A DNA stretch of 64,000 nt, taken from Micropterix aruncella. Lineage: Eukaryota > Arthropoda > Insecta > Lepidoptera > Micropterigidae. Positions 10,367 to 21,845 of the stretch are shown here, in pieces (positions within the stretch are counted from its first letter, which is position 1; the number at the start of each line of letters is the position of its first letter). A program made the translations under genes and the position numbers. Where the stretch lies: assembly GCA_944548615.1 (NCBI GenBank), contig OX155961.1, forward strand, positions 22,586,773 to 22,650,772. Direction: 5' to 3'. The notes under the pieces were generated by a model, which worked only from the letters and a program-made list of their open reading frames with translations, had not been told where the DNA came from and did not search any database.

Positions 10367-10636
10367 GTTTGTTTCTTTCTCTTTATTGTGAAATTTCTCA
10401 ATGGGCGAGTTTATTGTCATATAATAATTTCTTACAACCAACCTACTATGACGTGTTTATATGTATGTGTGCGTGTAACATGTATGTAAGTATGTGTCTA
10501 GTTATTGCATTTGATCGACAGAATTGAATATGCAATTCCGTTAATTTGATCTCAACGGAAAATGGTGACCCAGCCGGGAATCGGACCCGGGACCTTACAA
10601 TGTAAGATCAGGCGACCTAACCACTATGCACCGGGC
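10367..10636 (-). mobile_element. tRNA-derived SINE
   Basis: On the minus strand it opens GCCCGGTGCATAGTGGTTAG (A-box-like) and continues to CCCGGGTCCGATTCCCGG (B-box). The first and last parts of a tRNA fold are recognisable: a 7-bp acceptor-like pairing and a T-arm CCGGG/CCCGG. The anticodon arm is replaced by a self-complementary CTTACAATGTAAG-type stem, so it is not a functional tRNA. A body of about 190 bp follows, ending in a T/G-rich tail (GTTTGTTTCTTTC as read on plus). Short matching flanks CGAAATA at 10360-10366 and 10637-10643 are the likely target duplication. Related tails occur at 55735-55903 and 61087-61190. Confidence 0.8.
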
Positions 10637-10643
10637 CGAAATA

Positions 10644-12738
10644 CACACCCTTAACCTTTTAGATTTAAAGTAATCACATGCTAATTAATGCAATATGTTT
10701 TTAGAATGTCCGTCCAAGCACAGGCTTTGCTTAATTGTGCGATATCGGACAGTAAACGTCATACAATAATTAAGTTCAATTTATTGCTGTGGATTAAGAA
10801 ATTAAGTTACATAATAGTTTATTTGATGATTTAAGTTGTACATAATATTATTTGTGAATGGCTTTAAAATTAATGTAAAAAAAATGTTATTTTTACTAGT
10901 AAGATTTTTCTAAAAATATATTTAAGTACCTACACGGTTTTTAGTGTATATTGTAAAATTCAGTTAGCAGTTCAAATGAATTATCGCGTACACAAAAATA
11001 TTTTACATTCTTTGGCTTTATAGCTACTCGTAGAATAATTGGCTTTATATCTACTCGTAGAAACTATTTCATTCGCAAATAAAATCTTAACGTATATTTT
11101 CTACATAGTTACATAATTAAAAATGTATGCAAAGAAGGAAAGGTTTACAAACGTTTATATTTAAAATAGGAGAAATTCAAGGTTGCTGGGAGAATCACCG
11201 TCCATTTAAATTAAAATTAACATTTTTCCTGAATTATCTACTCTACCCTTGAGAGTCATATCGCTTGTCGGACAGTTTTGCTTATTTTTCAAGTCTTCAG
11301 TAGTCGCCACATCTGCTGTTTTAGATTATCAAGACGAGATAGGGATTGACACAAGACAGACACGAACATGCATGTGTCGCGACAGACAGACAAGTGAGAT
11401 TGATTTTGGGCCATTTTTTGTAGATACTAGTTTTACGAAATATTTGATGATTTTCCCGAACGAATTAATAAGTTATATAGCGAAAATATCGATAGAGTAA
11501 ATACATTGAACCATGTAGTATATCTTACTTGGCCAGTTCTTATATTTTATATCCTGTATGTCGACCAACGGTTATGAAGTTTGTATATTGTTATTTCTTT
11601 CTTTTTGTCTGTTTGTATGTAAAATTAAAAACCTGACATTGTGAGGGCAGCAAACAGTATTTCATCCACTTTTTGTCATGTCTTGTGTTTGATATTCCTT
11701 GTTATTCCAGATATTCCATACTTATCTGTTTACCTTAGCTTATTTTCGTATCAGTTTCATTCATTTTATATATTTACCGCACTGATTTCTGCATGTTGAC
11801 TTTGTCTGTGTTACATTTTCCCATTCCGCTTTCGTTTTATCAAAGTACTTCGGGAATCTTTCCACGTATTATAACTACGTGTTATATTCCACGTATTAAC
11901 CCTTTCAAAGCCAGCCATGGGAATGAATCTCACGACGGCATGTTTTCAACCCTCCAAAATTTGTTTCTAGGGGGTGTTAGTGCACGCATACTAATATATA
12001 ACGGTGGCTTATTCAATGAAAGCGACTTTTACCGCATATAATTGCATAATTGCATAAATACGGAGATCGGCCGCCCGAATTGTCACAACAGGGAAACCAC
12101 CGATCGGTGTTATTGGCATTCCAGCGGTTAATCTACTGCCTAGATATGCGTGTAAATGAATTAATCTAGGATTTTACGTATCATATAATTGTGACTGCTG
12201 GAAGCTTTTCTCTCAGTGTAAATAAAAAAACTATTAATAAATAAAAATAAAACATACGTTTGGCGCAGCAACCATGACCGGCGAATGACACTTACCTGTA
12301 AATAAAGAAAAAATACAATTAAATATTATATTATATAAATAATAAATACATACTTAGCTGCCATGGAATTCACCGACCGGAATCGGGCCCATCATAATAT
12401 TATACATTACATTTCTGGGGGGTGAGCGGTATACTCCGGACTAACGACCGGCTGTGGTAGGTTTAGGACAGCTGTCTTGCTACATGTCAGCGTTCACCTA
12501 ACCATCCATCCTTCCCCCCCCCCCGTTAAATGTCATAGAATTTGAAATCTGGAAATTGCGGTTTTACATATTTTTTCTAGGAAGGAGTTGATTATTTTCC
12601 TAGAAAGACAAAAATCTTTAAAGATTTGGCTGGCAGGCCACGAGCGCTAACTATAGTACACCGCGTGAAGGCGAACAGTGAAGTGTTGCGGATGACGGAA
12701 TTTGCGAGATCATGGTATTTCTTTAATTTATACTCGTA
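10644..12738. other. Mostly AT-rich, no recognised feature
   Basis: ORFs at 11249-11500 and 11793-12041 are unassigned. Near 11035 a 25-bp phrase (TTGGCTTTAT..CTACTCGTAGAA) is duplicated in tandem. Around 12360-12480 a GC-richer patch holds a weak B-box-like word (GCCCGATTCC on minus), but no tRNA fold could be drawn. Confidence 0.3.
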
Positions 12739-12961
12739 CCAGCTGCGCCCCGCGGTTTCACCCGCGTGGTGATGGAAAATTGTGATAGTGATGATAGAAA
12801 ACTATATATCTTTATAAATTATAGCCTATGTATTATTCCGATGTGTAAGCTATATTATTGTAAAGTTTCATCAAAATCCATTCAGTAGTTTTTGCGTGAA
12901 AGAGTAACAAACATCCATACATACATTCTTACAAACTTTCGCGTTTATAATAGTAGTAGGA
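12739..12961 (-). mobile_element. Compact Helitron H2, complete, 223 bp
   Basis: On the minus strand the element starts TCCTACTACTATTATAAACG just after an A and ends GGGTGAAACCGCGGGGCGCAGCTGG just before a T. This fits Helitron rules: insertion between A and T, 5' TC, 3' CTRR (here CTGG), and a sub-terminal GCGGGTGAAACCGC hairpin. There is no target duplication. It shares most of its sequence with the 341-bp copy at 25466-25806. Too small to code, so its transposition depends on an autonomous Helitron elsewhere. Confidence 0.85.
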
Positions 12962-13317
12962 TAGTCTTTTGGGATATTTGATTCCCATGGAACAGTTATT
13001 CTACAGTATGGACCATCTTCCGAGATAGGAAGTAAAGAGATATATCTGTACGGAAGACTGTGCATCCAGGACTTTCAGGGAATTCATATTGCTTAGAATA
13101 GACCGAATCGACCTCCAGAATCCAATCTGAAGCTTTCTCGATAATTGAAAGATGTTTTGTATTTTTTGCCATTAGAGCCATCCCGCACAAACTGTGCTGG
13201 GGATGTGTAGTGTAGCCCTTGTTGTTTACCAGTCGTGTAAAAACGAGCCAAAATGCTATAAAGATTGTCAAATTCCGATTTGAAAAATATCATATCGCAG
13301 TGTGAAAGTTTGTGTAT
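12962..13317. other. Unassigned spacer
   Basis: Overlapping short minus-strand ORFs (12996-13271, 13093-13362) carry no recognisable motif. The stretch separates the Helitron from the LINE tail. Confidence 0.3.
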
Positions 13318-14550
13318 AAAAGTAAAGTAAAAGTAAAAGGTATTTATTTCCAATACAACCATACAATTGTGTAGGAATGACAGTAATTAATCTTAAATTA
13401 GTTAATCAATTTAGACAAGAGATGATATACAATATATAGTTTTAAACTTACCAATTTACAAAAACATAGACTATATGATAACAGTTTACAACAAAACAAT
13501 TAACGGTAAATAATATGTATTAGATTAAATGGGTAGATACGATGCTATGTATTTTCAAAATATTTTAAGAAGTCGTTATGGGCATACATGTTGATTTTAA
13601 GCAGATAGACTCGGATGGATCTCTTGAAAATATCGATGTTTTTAATTTCTTTTAATCTTTCGGGCAATTTATTGAAAAGTTTGAGGCCTAAGTATCGACT
13701 AGTCGCCTGGAACTTGGCAGTACGTGCTACGAACGGTTGGAGATACAGGGTTTTATTCCTGGTGTCATGCCGATGTACTTCCTCGTGGGATATGGCCGAG
13801 CTCTTATTGCAATAGAATTCGCAAAGAGCTTCTTGAGCAAAAATCGCATATACGGTCAATATCCCTAGTTTTTGGAAGTGTTCACGACATGACTGCCGTG
13901 GACCAATACCTACTATCGCACGTATGGCTCTTTTCTAAAGAGTGAATACACTGTTGATGTGTGCTGCATTACCCCATAAAAGAATACCATAGCGCAGGTG
14001 TGACTCAACTAGCGCGTAATAGGCCGATATTACTTCAGTTCTCTCCAAACAATTTCTGATGCGTAATAGAGCATAGCAGGCTGACGAAAGTTTTGATTTA
14101 ACATGCTCTATATGTAGATTCCATGACATCTTTGCATCCAGATGTAGTCCAAGGAATTTAACTGATTCCGCAAGTTCAACCGGGTAGTTAACTTTTATAG
14201 ATGATGTCTTGCTATTAAAATTTAAAATAACAGTTTTAGACATATTTAGAGACATCTTGTTCGCATTAAACCAATCATCAAGTTCACCAAGAGATGTATT
14301 GAGATTGGCAGTGAGCGTATTTATGTTGTCAGCTTCAACTACAGCGCTAGTATCGTCTGCAAATTGGGTGACTTCACATTTAGATAGATTTGGACTCAGG
14401 TCATTTATGTAAATAATGAAAAGCAACGGTCCAAGAATTGAGCCTTGGGGTACTCCAATATTGACAGTAAGTATTTCGGAAGTTGCTACGGACTCGATTA
14501 GATCTCTGCCAATATTGGCTATTTCCAATATTGGCAGAGTATATACAATT
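13318..14550 (-). pseudogene. CR1/Jockey-group LINE reverse transcriptase, 5'-truncated, one nonsense
   Basis: The minus strand encodes the palm and following region of a LINE reverse transcriptase: GVPQGSILGPLLFIIYINDL, then the catalytic FADDTS, then VKFLGLHLDAKMSWNLHIEH, LRYGILLWGN, QKRAIRAIVGIGPRQSC and the C-terminal YLGLKLFNKLPERLKEI. Reading is open from 14579 to 13545 except for a single TAG at 13935-13937, a CAG-to-TAG type change in QKRAIRA. A 3' UTR follows, ending in a (TTTTAC)n tail near 13318-13345. The fingers and the endonuclease are missing, so it is dead. The break at the 5' end carries a small inverted repeat (14504-14539). Among the LINE pieces here it is the best preserved. 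Confidence 0.9.
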
Positions 14551-14847
14551 ATAAATAATAATAAATTATTTATATACAATAAGTATATAAATAATTTGAT
14601 GAATGCTCAAAACATCTTGATTTTTTTCCCAGTATAATATAGTTATTGTTTTTTCAGTAAAAATCAGCCATTTTTTTGTACAAACAATTAAGAGCTCCAA
14701 ACGTGATTTTTTTGTCGATTTTTATTAAACAATTTGTAAACTTCGAAAGGTTTTATCAACCATTTGACTATGAAATTAACGAAAGATTTTTTCATTTTCC
14801 ATATATCTTTATAGCGATTATTATGATCCTTACAGCATAGCCCTTTT

Positions 14848-15412
14848 GATGGCTTTTGAGGGCTTTCGTTATGCAGAAGCGTGCAGTCCGCACAATAGCG
14901 CGTGTGGCGCTTGATACGCCATCTAGGCCTCTGTTTAAAGATCTCTGCATCATGACGCTGCCGTCCATTTATATAATGGAAGTAGCGCTGTTCGTTCGCA
15001 GAAATCTAGCCGATTTTGAAGTGAATGGTGTGCATCATCACTATCAAACAAGATCCCGTAGCATGCTACGTTCGGAAAGTCATGCATTATCCAAATCGGA
15101 GAGGCTAGCCTATATCGCCGGCCCAGCGGTTTACAACAAACTCAGCGAGCACATTAGGCAGGCGCAATCTCTTCTCGAGTGAAGTCTAAAATGCTTTGGT
15201 GGCTAAATTATTTAATGATCTCTTTGCATTTTGTCTTGTATTTCTTTTTATTATATTATTCTTGTGTTTTTTCTTCTTTTTTTTTTGTTTATTTTATCTT
15301 TTATTTACGATAAAAAAAATGATTGTTTGCTAATATGTATGAATGTTTGCTAATCTGTATCCGACTTGTATACCAGTATACTAATAAAATGAATATGAAT
15401 ATGAATATGATG
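14848..15412 (+). pseudogene. LINE ORF2 C-terminus with (GAATAT)n tail
   Basis: The ORF at 14856-15182 reads QKRAVRTIARVALDTPSRPL... YQTRSRSMLRSESHALSKSE... YIAGPAVYNKLSEHIRQ, the standard order of the CR1/Jockey C-terminal domain (QKRAIR.I......R..F..L.IL; HxxxTR; P....GPK.YN.LP). A T-rich 3' UTR follows and ends in AATGAATATGAATATGAATATG near 15387-15411. The element is cut at the 5' side immediately before QKRAV, a severe truncation. Confidence 0.8.
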
Positions 15413-15972
15413 ATCTTCACCAAATTTCATATATGGATTTCTCGTTACATTATATATAGGTATACCTATATGTATTACGCTATAAATGATTGTTTGCATT
15501 GTATCGTGTGTCTTTGGCTACCCTATGCATGTTTTACCTCAAAAGAAGTGAATTTGCCTGTCGCTGGGCCGAGCCTTAAGTAATTTACAAAAAAAAACTA
15601 TTTTTCCGATTTCTGAATTACAGACTTTTCTAATAAGCAGCGACTGCCGTATTTTTCTCGGCAAACAAAGTTAATAAAAGGCCTCCCCAGCGTTCCATAA
15701 ATAATCCAGATGAAACCTATTTGTCACGCGACGGATAGTGGCGCTGGAAGTTGCCAACGTTTGCCAATAAAGCAGGCTGTTTCGAGTCGACTTAATTGAG
15801 CGAGGATCTATAGGAAAAAAACAAGGTCGTCGACCCTTGGCAGGCCTATAGGAAGTCGGAAGGCAGGTTTTATATGCGCTATGTGTAAACTTTACCGGTT
15901 TTTGTGGCAGATAAACTGAACAGACGTGGTTGAGTTTCGTTTGCCAAGCCGATCAATAAGAAACAGTTTGGA
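15413..15972. other. Unassigned
   Basis: Contains a palindromic 'tatataggtatacctata' near 15453-15470 and a GC-richer patch at 15690-15860 without recognisable coding content. Confidence 0.3.
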
Positions 15973-16742
15973 GTTGTCAGCTACTACGGGCGAACCCGTC
16001 ACCCCAGGAGAGTATAACGACATATAATCATTCTTTCAGCCGTGGGATGAACGCAGACACTAAGGGAAAACACATTCCACCGTATGTCTATACCAACAAG
16101 CCCGTAAGAGACCAGCGCCCTACCGTGAGGCACTGGGATGTGAAACCAGCGGGCAGCCTCGCGCCATCACTACTAGATTTGGCAGGATTTCTCAGGTCCG
16201 AATTCGCTTGCGCGGCCTTATTTGTTGTCAGCATCTATGGGCGAACCCGTAACCCCAGGAAAGTATAACGACATATAATCATTCTTTCAACCAAAGACTT
16301 CGGTGAACGCAAAGACTTCGCTTGCGAGGCCTATATGTGATGTTAACGGTAATTCAGTTCGAATTTATGCGGACCGTGGCGTCCTTTACCCGTCTTTCAC
16401 ACGGGGTCGGGCGGCCAGCGAGTCGTTTCAAAAGTAGGTGACATTAGGTCAACAACCACCCACGCTGCTAAGCAAACGTATACCAGAATTTCCAGACCCC
16501 TCTCCCCTCCCCCCCCCCCCCGATTATTTGCTGGAGTGCACAGTCGAATGGCTGACGCCGCACGATGCGCAAACCGCCCAGTGGCGCCCGAGGGACATCT
16601 CCCAGAGGAGCTAATCCACCGGCCGTGACAGAGACAACAGAGTCATTCCAGGTTCTACCCTCTTCGACGAGGCTACTGTGAGGGGTGAACCGTGAGTTGA
16701 GCCGGTCTTAGTGGCCTAACTGCACATGAACTATTAGCTGTC
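15973..16742 (-). mobile_element. Family A element with doubled 3' end
   Basis: On the minus strand it runs from an A2-type head near 16742 to a 3' end at 15973. A second copy of the 3' terminal module lies inside it: CCGTAACCCCAGGAAAGTATAACGACATATAATCATTC at 16250-16287 repeats 15998-16035 nearly exactly. Thus one 3' end is stacked beyond another. A poly-C run (16508-16521) interrupts the body. No flanking target duplication was found. Confidence 0.75.
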
Positions 16743-17782
16743 CAAGATAGACTGACAAACTGGGTAGACTCACACACTGACGCACAGCATCAAGACTCAC
16801 GGAACAAATGAGTATGACGTCGAACACAAATTTGATATAACAACGATCTTCAAACCGACTCAAAGTATAGCTCGGTCTTTAGGACCTGTTAAGGATGTAA
16901 TAACGCAAACCCCGGGTGTGTATAAGATCGAGTGCGTTGTGGGTTGGCTTACGTTGGACAAACCAGGCGACCCATAGCGACTCAACCGATAGAACACATC
17001 AAGAAGATAGAAACGAATTTACCGCGTAAAGCTAGTAGTATTTTATTTGTATAGTTACAAAGTTATATTCTATTATATTTGTAACTATACAAATAAAATA
17101 CTAGCCGATATTCTGTTTGTATAGTTACTAGTTGATATCTTTATTAATGTTGCTTTTCAATGCCTTGTTTTTCTGTAATGTTGATTAGTAATATAAAATA
17201 AACAAATAATTTAATAATGTAGGTACATATATACATATTAAGTTATATATTTTTTAATTTTTATTGAATTCGATATAGTGTGGGTATTCCTATCAACTAG
17301 TTTAATAAAAATTAAAAAAAGACTACATTAAGAACCAAAAACATTATAAAACCAGTGTAATATTCATTAATTAATGTTTTATAGCAAAATAAAGTTATTA
17401 TATTCTATTCAATTGATATCAAACAACAAACGATTTTTATCGCTAGTGATATTAGCGAAACTACATACAGCACATGCTCTATATACTTATCATCGAGGCG
17501 TACATAATTCAAATTGATGACCGGGTTTTCCTATTGCAATCATATGTGGAGTGTGGGAGTGATGCACTCGTTAGCGCACAGCGTCTCATTTCCCACGGGC
17601 GCGGGCGATCGACTGCTGCCGTTGATAGGCATTATCAGAACAATCTTCTGCGTAAGCATAAGCATTAATTATATAGCGTTTTAGATTGATCAACGTCGTG
17701 CTACAATTTGGCGAACAGGATTCTACTACGAAACGCAACGAGTAGATGGCACTCAAAGTTCCAAAATTTTAATAATCTTCAT
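16743..17782. other. AT-rich with a palindrome
   Basis: Apart from the palindrome at 17036-17103 and the PLE-like scrap at 17004-17030 I see nothing. The ORF at 17474-17668 is unassigned. Confidence 0.3.
17036..17103. repeat. Perfect 26-bp-arm palindrome
   Basis: TAGTATTTTATTTGTATAGT... at 17036-17061 is exactly complementary to 17078-17103, separated by 16 bp. A third partial copy (GTTTGTATAGTTACTA) follows at 17117-17132. Confidence 0.9.
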
Positions 17783-19045
17783 TATTTATTTATTTATTCG
17801 TTACATAAACATTCAAACGCAATAGCACAAAAGAAATATAATGTACAATTCAGAAAATACCGCTATATGCTTTTAAATTTAGGCATACATCTGTCTGTGC
17901 CCAGGCCAAATTGTGCATAAATTATATGTTAAAGTGCATACAATTATTCCTGATGTGCCAAGTAAAGTGAAACCGAGCCCGCCTTGCTAGGCACTCGGTC
18001 ATAAGGCGAGCTCACTTCCTGAGTCTTATTGGAGTGCCACGGTTGTGTTAGTAAAAATAACAAATTCAATTTTATATATAATACCTAATAATTTTAACCG
18101 CCGATCATATCAAACATAATGCGATACCGCCATTTTGCCGTTCCGACGGCTGCCGTGCGCATTTCTACGAACTTCGTTTTTATTATTATAAGCCCAGCAT
18201 ATTTCAATTTCAATTTCAATTTCAATTTATTTCCAAAAAAAAATCTTAACAGATTGTAGAAACTTAATATCTAGGTAAATTTAAATTACAGTCTATTAGT
18301 GCGTTTTTACAATATTTAAATTTATCACCACGTACATACAGTTACTTCATTATTGCTTTTAGGGCATCAAAATCATTTTTAAGATTTATTTACTAAAACC
18401 ACAATTTAAAATAATCAATAAAAATAATCAAGAAATTAAAATCAGAAAAAGTCAGAACAATTAAAAAATGCTACTTAAAATTGACAAAAAAATGGCCAAG
18501 AAATTTGAAAATTATTTAAAATTAACAAACTCATCGATCGAGTAAAAAGCTTTGTTTAATAAGAATTCTTTAAGTAATTTTTTGAATAAGCTTTCCACTT
18601 GAATTGTTTTTAAACTTTCCGGTAGCCTGTTAAAGTAATATGGCCCGGAGTATTTTGTGTTTTGCCTTGCTGTGTTTAGTTTAATACATGGTATAAAAAT
18701 GTTTTATTTTTTTTCGTATTTTTAGTATGTGTATCTGAAAACTTTTTATAATGTGTTTCTTTATTCTTAAAAAACTCAGTCAGTAACTTAAAGAGATAGA
18801 ATGAGGTTAAGGTGAGGATTCTTAGCCTTTTAAAAATGGGTCGACACGACTCTTCCCTTTTCACCTTTGCAATTATTCGCACTGCTCTCTGTAATGAAGG
18901 TAGGCAAATAATTACGTATCCGACCCGAAGTCTTCACAGATTGACGATTTTCATGGGTTCATAACTGGCGTTATTATATCGAATATGCAATTAATCATGC
19001 GGATATTTGTTTGCTATAAAAGTGTTTTCTAAGTATAAATTAACC
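17783..19045 (-). repeat. Family C element, interrupted by a LINE
   Basis: 17783-18200 and 18893-19045 together match the uninterrupted copy at 31738-32335 (start TTATTTATTTATTCGTTACA, end GTTTTCTAAGTATAAATTAACC). The T-rich plus-strand start is the reverse of an (AAAT)n tail, so the element is read on the minus strand as a retroposon-like unit of about 0.57 kb. No coding is visible. A third, truncated copy is at 42960-43200. Confidence 0.75.
18201..18892 (-). pseudogene. LINE fragment inserted in family C, (AAATTG)n tail
   Basis: The minus-strand ORF 18676-18882 reads RIIAKVKREESCRPIFKRLR(I)LTL..., the CR1/Jockey 'R.I....RR.SCRP.F..L.ILTL' block. A frame-broken C-terminus follows in the region of 18530-18660. 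The 3' end is a (AAATTG)n tail, seen on plus as repeated CAATTT at 18203-18230. The insertion is delimited by comparison with the empty site in the other family C copy (CCCAGCATAATGAAAG at 32160). Confidence 0.85.
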
Positions 19046-19659
19046 AATTTAGGGGAAGGGGGCTTAAAGCGGGTCGCTTAAAAGAAAGGTAATATTATTT
19101 TTCATTGGAATGACATACAGAAACTTATTTCTTAACTCGAGAAGCTTGATTTGAGTCGTTTGAATAATGTTTGGTAAAGAAATGCCAAAACACTAAAAAC
19201 AAAGAAATATAAAGCAAATTACCAAACTCTCACGAATGCCCGCTTTGCCTGCAGGGGGTCCTAAAGCGGGCACGTGTTTTCTTCGACACTAATTAGTTGC
19301 CATCAAGAAGTAACCTAAAAGTTTGAGACAAGTAAAAGTAAATACAACAAAATCACAACTAGATAAACACTTAATAACGACTGGGTTGTAATAATAACAT
19401 AAATAACACTAAATTAGAGTAAACACAAGTAAGATACCTCGAAATGTTGTTCCTATATGGTATAAAATAATAATATATTACCAAACGAATTTTTAAATCA
19501 TAGCTTATTTACATATACGAGTAGATGTCAATTTATAATTTGGTATACAGGTTTCAATACGTTATAATTACGCACTTTAATGTTCAGATAAATAAATAGA
19601 TGGCATACCATCTCTCCGTATCATTAATGTGATGTAATCAGTGTATCTACACAAGTAAA
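19046..19659. other. Unassigned, present only at this locus
   Basis: Lies between the family C end and the family B start. CCCGCTTTGCC / CTAAAGCGGGCAC words at 19237-19275 and 'taaagcgggtcgctta' at 19063-19080 suggest a diverged inverted motif, but no boundaries can be set. Confidence 0.3.
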
Positions 19660-20290
19660 TATATTAAAAAGAATAAAAATCACGACTGCCGTTACAGAAA
19701 GTGAACTATTGTATTTATAATAAATTTTATTACGGTTTTTAAATTAAATATTTGTGGTATATGTATGCATCCATATAGATACATATATATTTCTGGAATG
19801 TACTCAATCAGACCTTTCATTTGACACTAATCACGATATACTTATGTTAATTTATTGACATTTGGACATTTGGACAACTTAATTGATATTTGGGCAGTTA
19901 AGGTACCCTATGCTCTTACAGAAAGTGACCTATTGCAATTATAATTACTTTTATTACGGATTTTTTATATCATATTTGCGGTTTATGTATTTATTATTAT
20001 ATATACATGTATATTTCCGGAATGTACTCTATCACAACTTTCATTTTACACTAACCACGATATATTTAGGTTAATTTATTGACATTTGGACATTTGGACA
20101 TTTAGACAACCACATACTTGATATTTGACCCTATGACACTCCAGATGATATAACGATTCTAACAATACCACGTACTTTTAAATCGGTTTAAGCGTTTAGA
20201 AGCTATGGTGGAAAAAAGAAACGGAAAACATACATAGATGAAACCTGAACACATTACGCTCCTTTTTTGTTGGACAGTCGTGTAGAAATG
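19660..20290 (+). repeat. Family B, two tandem units of about 224 bp
   Basis: ACAGAAAGTGA(A/C)CTATT recurs at 19694 and 19918. Each unit continues through 'ttattacgg', 'ggaatgtactc', 'cacgatata.tta' and a short satellite-like 'gacatttggacatttggaca'. Single or partial units occur at 2820-2872, 31690-32680 and, reversed, 62161-62990. Function unknown. Confidence 0.8.
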
Positions 20291-20736
20291 CGATAAAAGG
20301 CACTAATAATGCAATGTTACTATTGCTATCACTGGGTAAATTATTGGGTTTTTATAACGAATTGGTGCTTTATAAAAAAACATTCATTATCATTATCAAC
20401 GTGACAGAATAATTTGCTATTTTTTTGACCGTCATTGCTATCAGCGCTACCTGCATTTCACCGTTTTAGAAGGGGTTGCCAAATCATTCTATAGAGTTGA
20501 GCAACTTAATTAGCATATACTTATAATTATTAGTATTAGTATCGAGAGAGGTCGTAGCTTCGCATATTTTGATTCGACAAGTACGATAGGTTTTCCGACG
20601 ATAATCCGTATTGCGTTTCTTTTGAAGTGATACGTTTTTCAGTTCGGTAATTAGTGGGTCACTTGCTAAAACCGCATGCAACGAAAACATGTCGCCTCGG
20701 TGACGACTGTAGCTCTGTAACTAAGTGTGACGCGCG
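20291..20736. other. Unassigned
   Basis: The minus-strand ORF 20484-20690 has no recognisable motif. Confidence 0.3.
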
Positions 20737-21475
20737 ATTCATTACATTACATTACATTTTAGTCGTGTACAATTGACGGCTAAAGACCGCTCTTGGACGT
20801 GTCAAAATAATTGGGTTAGGTAGTAAGTTTCGATACTACTCTTTACTGAACATACATAGGCAGTCAAGAATTAACTACTAGATTGTCAAACTATAAATAT
20901 AAATAATGAAAATAGAAGCCTAATATTTGAAGTAGTTAGTAATTCGAAAAGATACGTAGTAAAATTATTCATCGTAATATTCAAATTGTCAGTAAAATGT
21001 TAAATAATCAAATTAAATATACGTTATGCATATATCAAACTAAAAGTACAGATATAAGACCATATAAAATAATCAGACAATAAGGCTCTACTTTTCTAAG
21101 TGATTTAAATGGGCACAATATTTGAAAAATCATGGCCCTCAAATTCGGCCAGATTATAGAAAGGGTGGCCTATCAGCATCTCCTTGATGTTTTTTTTTAA
21201 TTTTATGTCCTCCAGCTGTTTAAATTTTGTAGGGAGTAGATTATAGAATTTAATGCGAAGGTACAAGTAGCTTTTCTGTACTTTTGCCAGTCGTATTCGG
21301 GGTACGCATAAAAGGGAGCTACCGCGGGTATGATACGAGTGAATGTCTGCATTAATTGGTGTTTCTGCTGGGTGCTGTCTAGCATACATTAAACACTGGT
21401 ATATGAACGCCGAATACATAGTCATTACCCTTGCCTTGCTGAAATATTCTTTGCATGCTATTTGCATTTATATAC
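20737..21475 (-). pseudogene. LINE C-terminus with (TAATG)n tail
   Basis: The minus-strand ORF 21467-21105 reads ...HSYHTRGSSLLCVPRIRLAKVQKSYLYLRIKFYNLLPTKFKQ, the HxxxTR...P..R......S..Y...K.YN.LP signature of CR1/Jockey ORF2 ends. A 3' UTR of about 340 bp follows, ending in tandem TAATG (seen on plus as ATTACATTACATTACATTTT at 20741-20760). Truncated just upstream of the C-terminal domain. Confidence 0.8.
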
Positions 21476-21663
21476 CGTTGAGTAGAGCAAAGTATCCATT
21501 ACTCAGGGCCTCTGCAGCTAGATGGCGCAGTGCCGCGGGATACACGTCGCAGTTTGAGCTAAAATTTGAAGCTTACAAGACTTTCGTTTGCTTATTACTC
21601 GTTAGTACCTACGTGTACATTAGGACGAAAGTAGTTGTGTTACTTATGTAGAATTCAATAGTT

Positions 21664-21800
21664 AGAGTGGACTTAACTATCAATAGGTATAGTGGACTTA
21701 ACTATTGATAGTTATAGTAGACTTAACTATCAATAGGTATAGTGGACTTAACTATTGATAGTTATAGTAGACTTAACTATCAATAGTTATAGTGGATTTA
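21664..21800. repeat. 25-bp tandem repeat with alternating inverted core
   Basis: ACTTAACTAT recurs every 25 bp (21671, 21696, 21721, 21746, 21771). Alternate units end in ATCAATAGG and ATTGATAGT, so an 8-bp core flips orientation from unit to unit and neighbouring units are mutually complementary over 'aactatcaata/tattgatagtt'. Confidence 0.85.
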
Positions 21801-21845
21801 TCAAGGAAAACATACAGCGCTACAATAGTAGATTGTATCACAAGG

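Noticed and set aside
10563..10636. tRNA gene on the minus strand
   Set aside because: A and B boxes and acceptor/T arms are present, but the anticodon arm is replaced by a self-complementary stem and the unit continues into a SINE body with flanking duplications.
12285..12300. Perfect splice donor (CAGGTAAGTG) on the minus strand
   Set aside because: No adjoining open exon; isolated donor-like words occur by chance.
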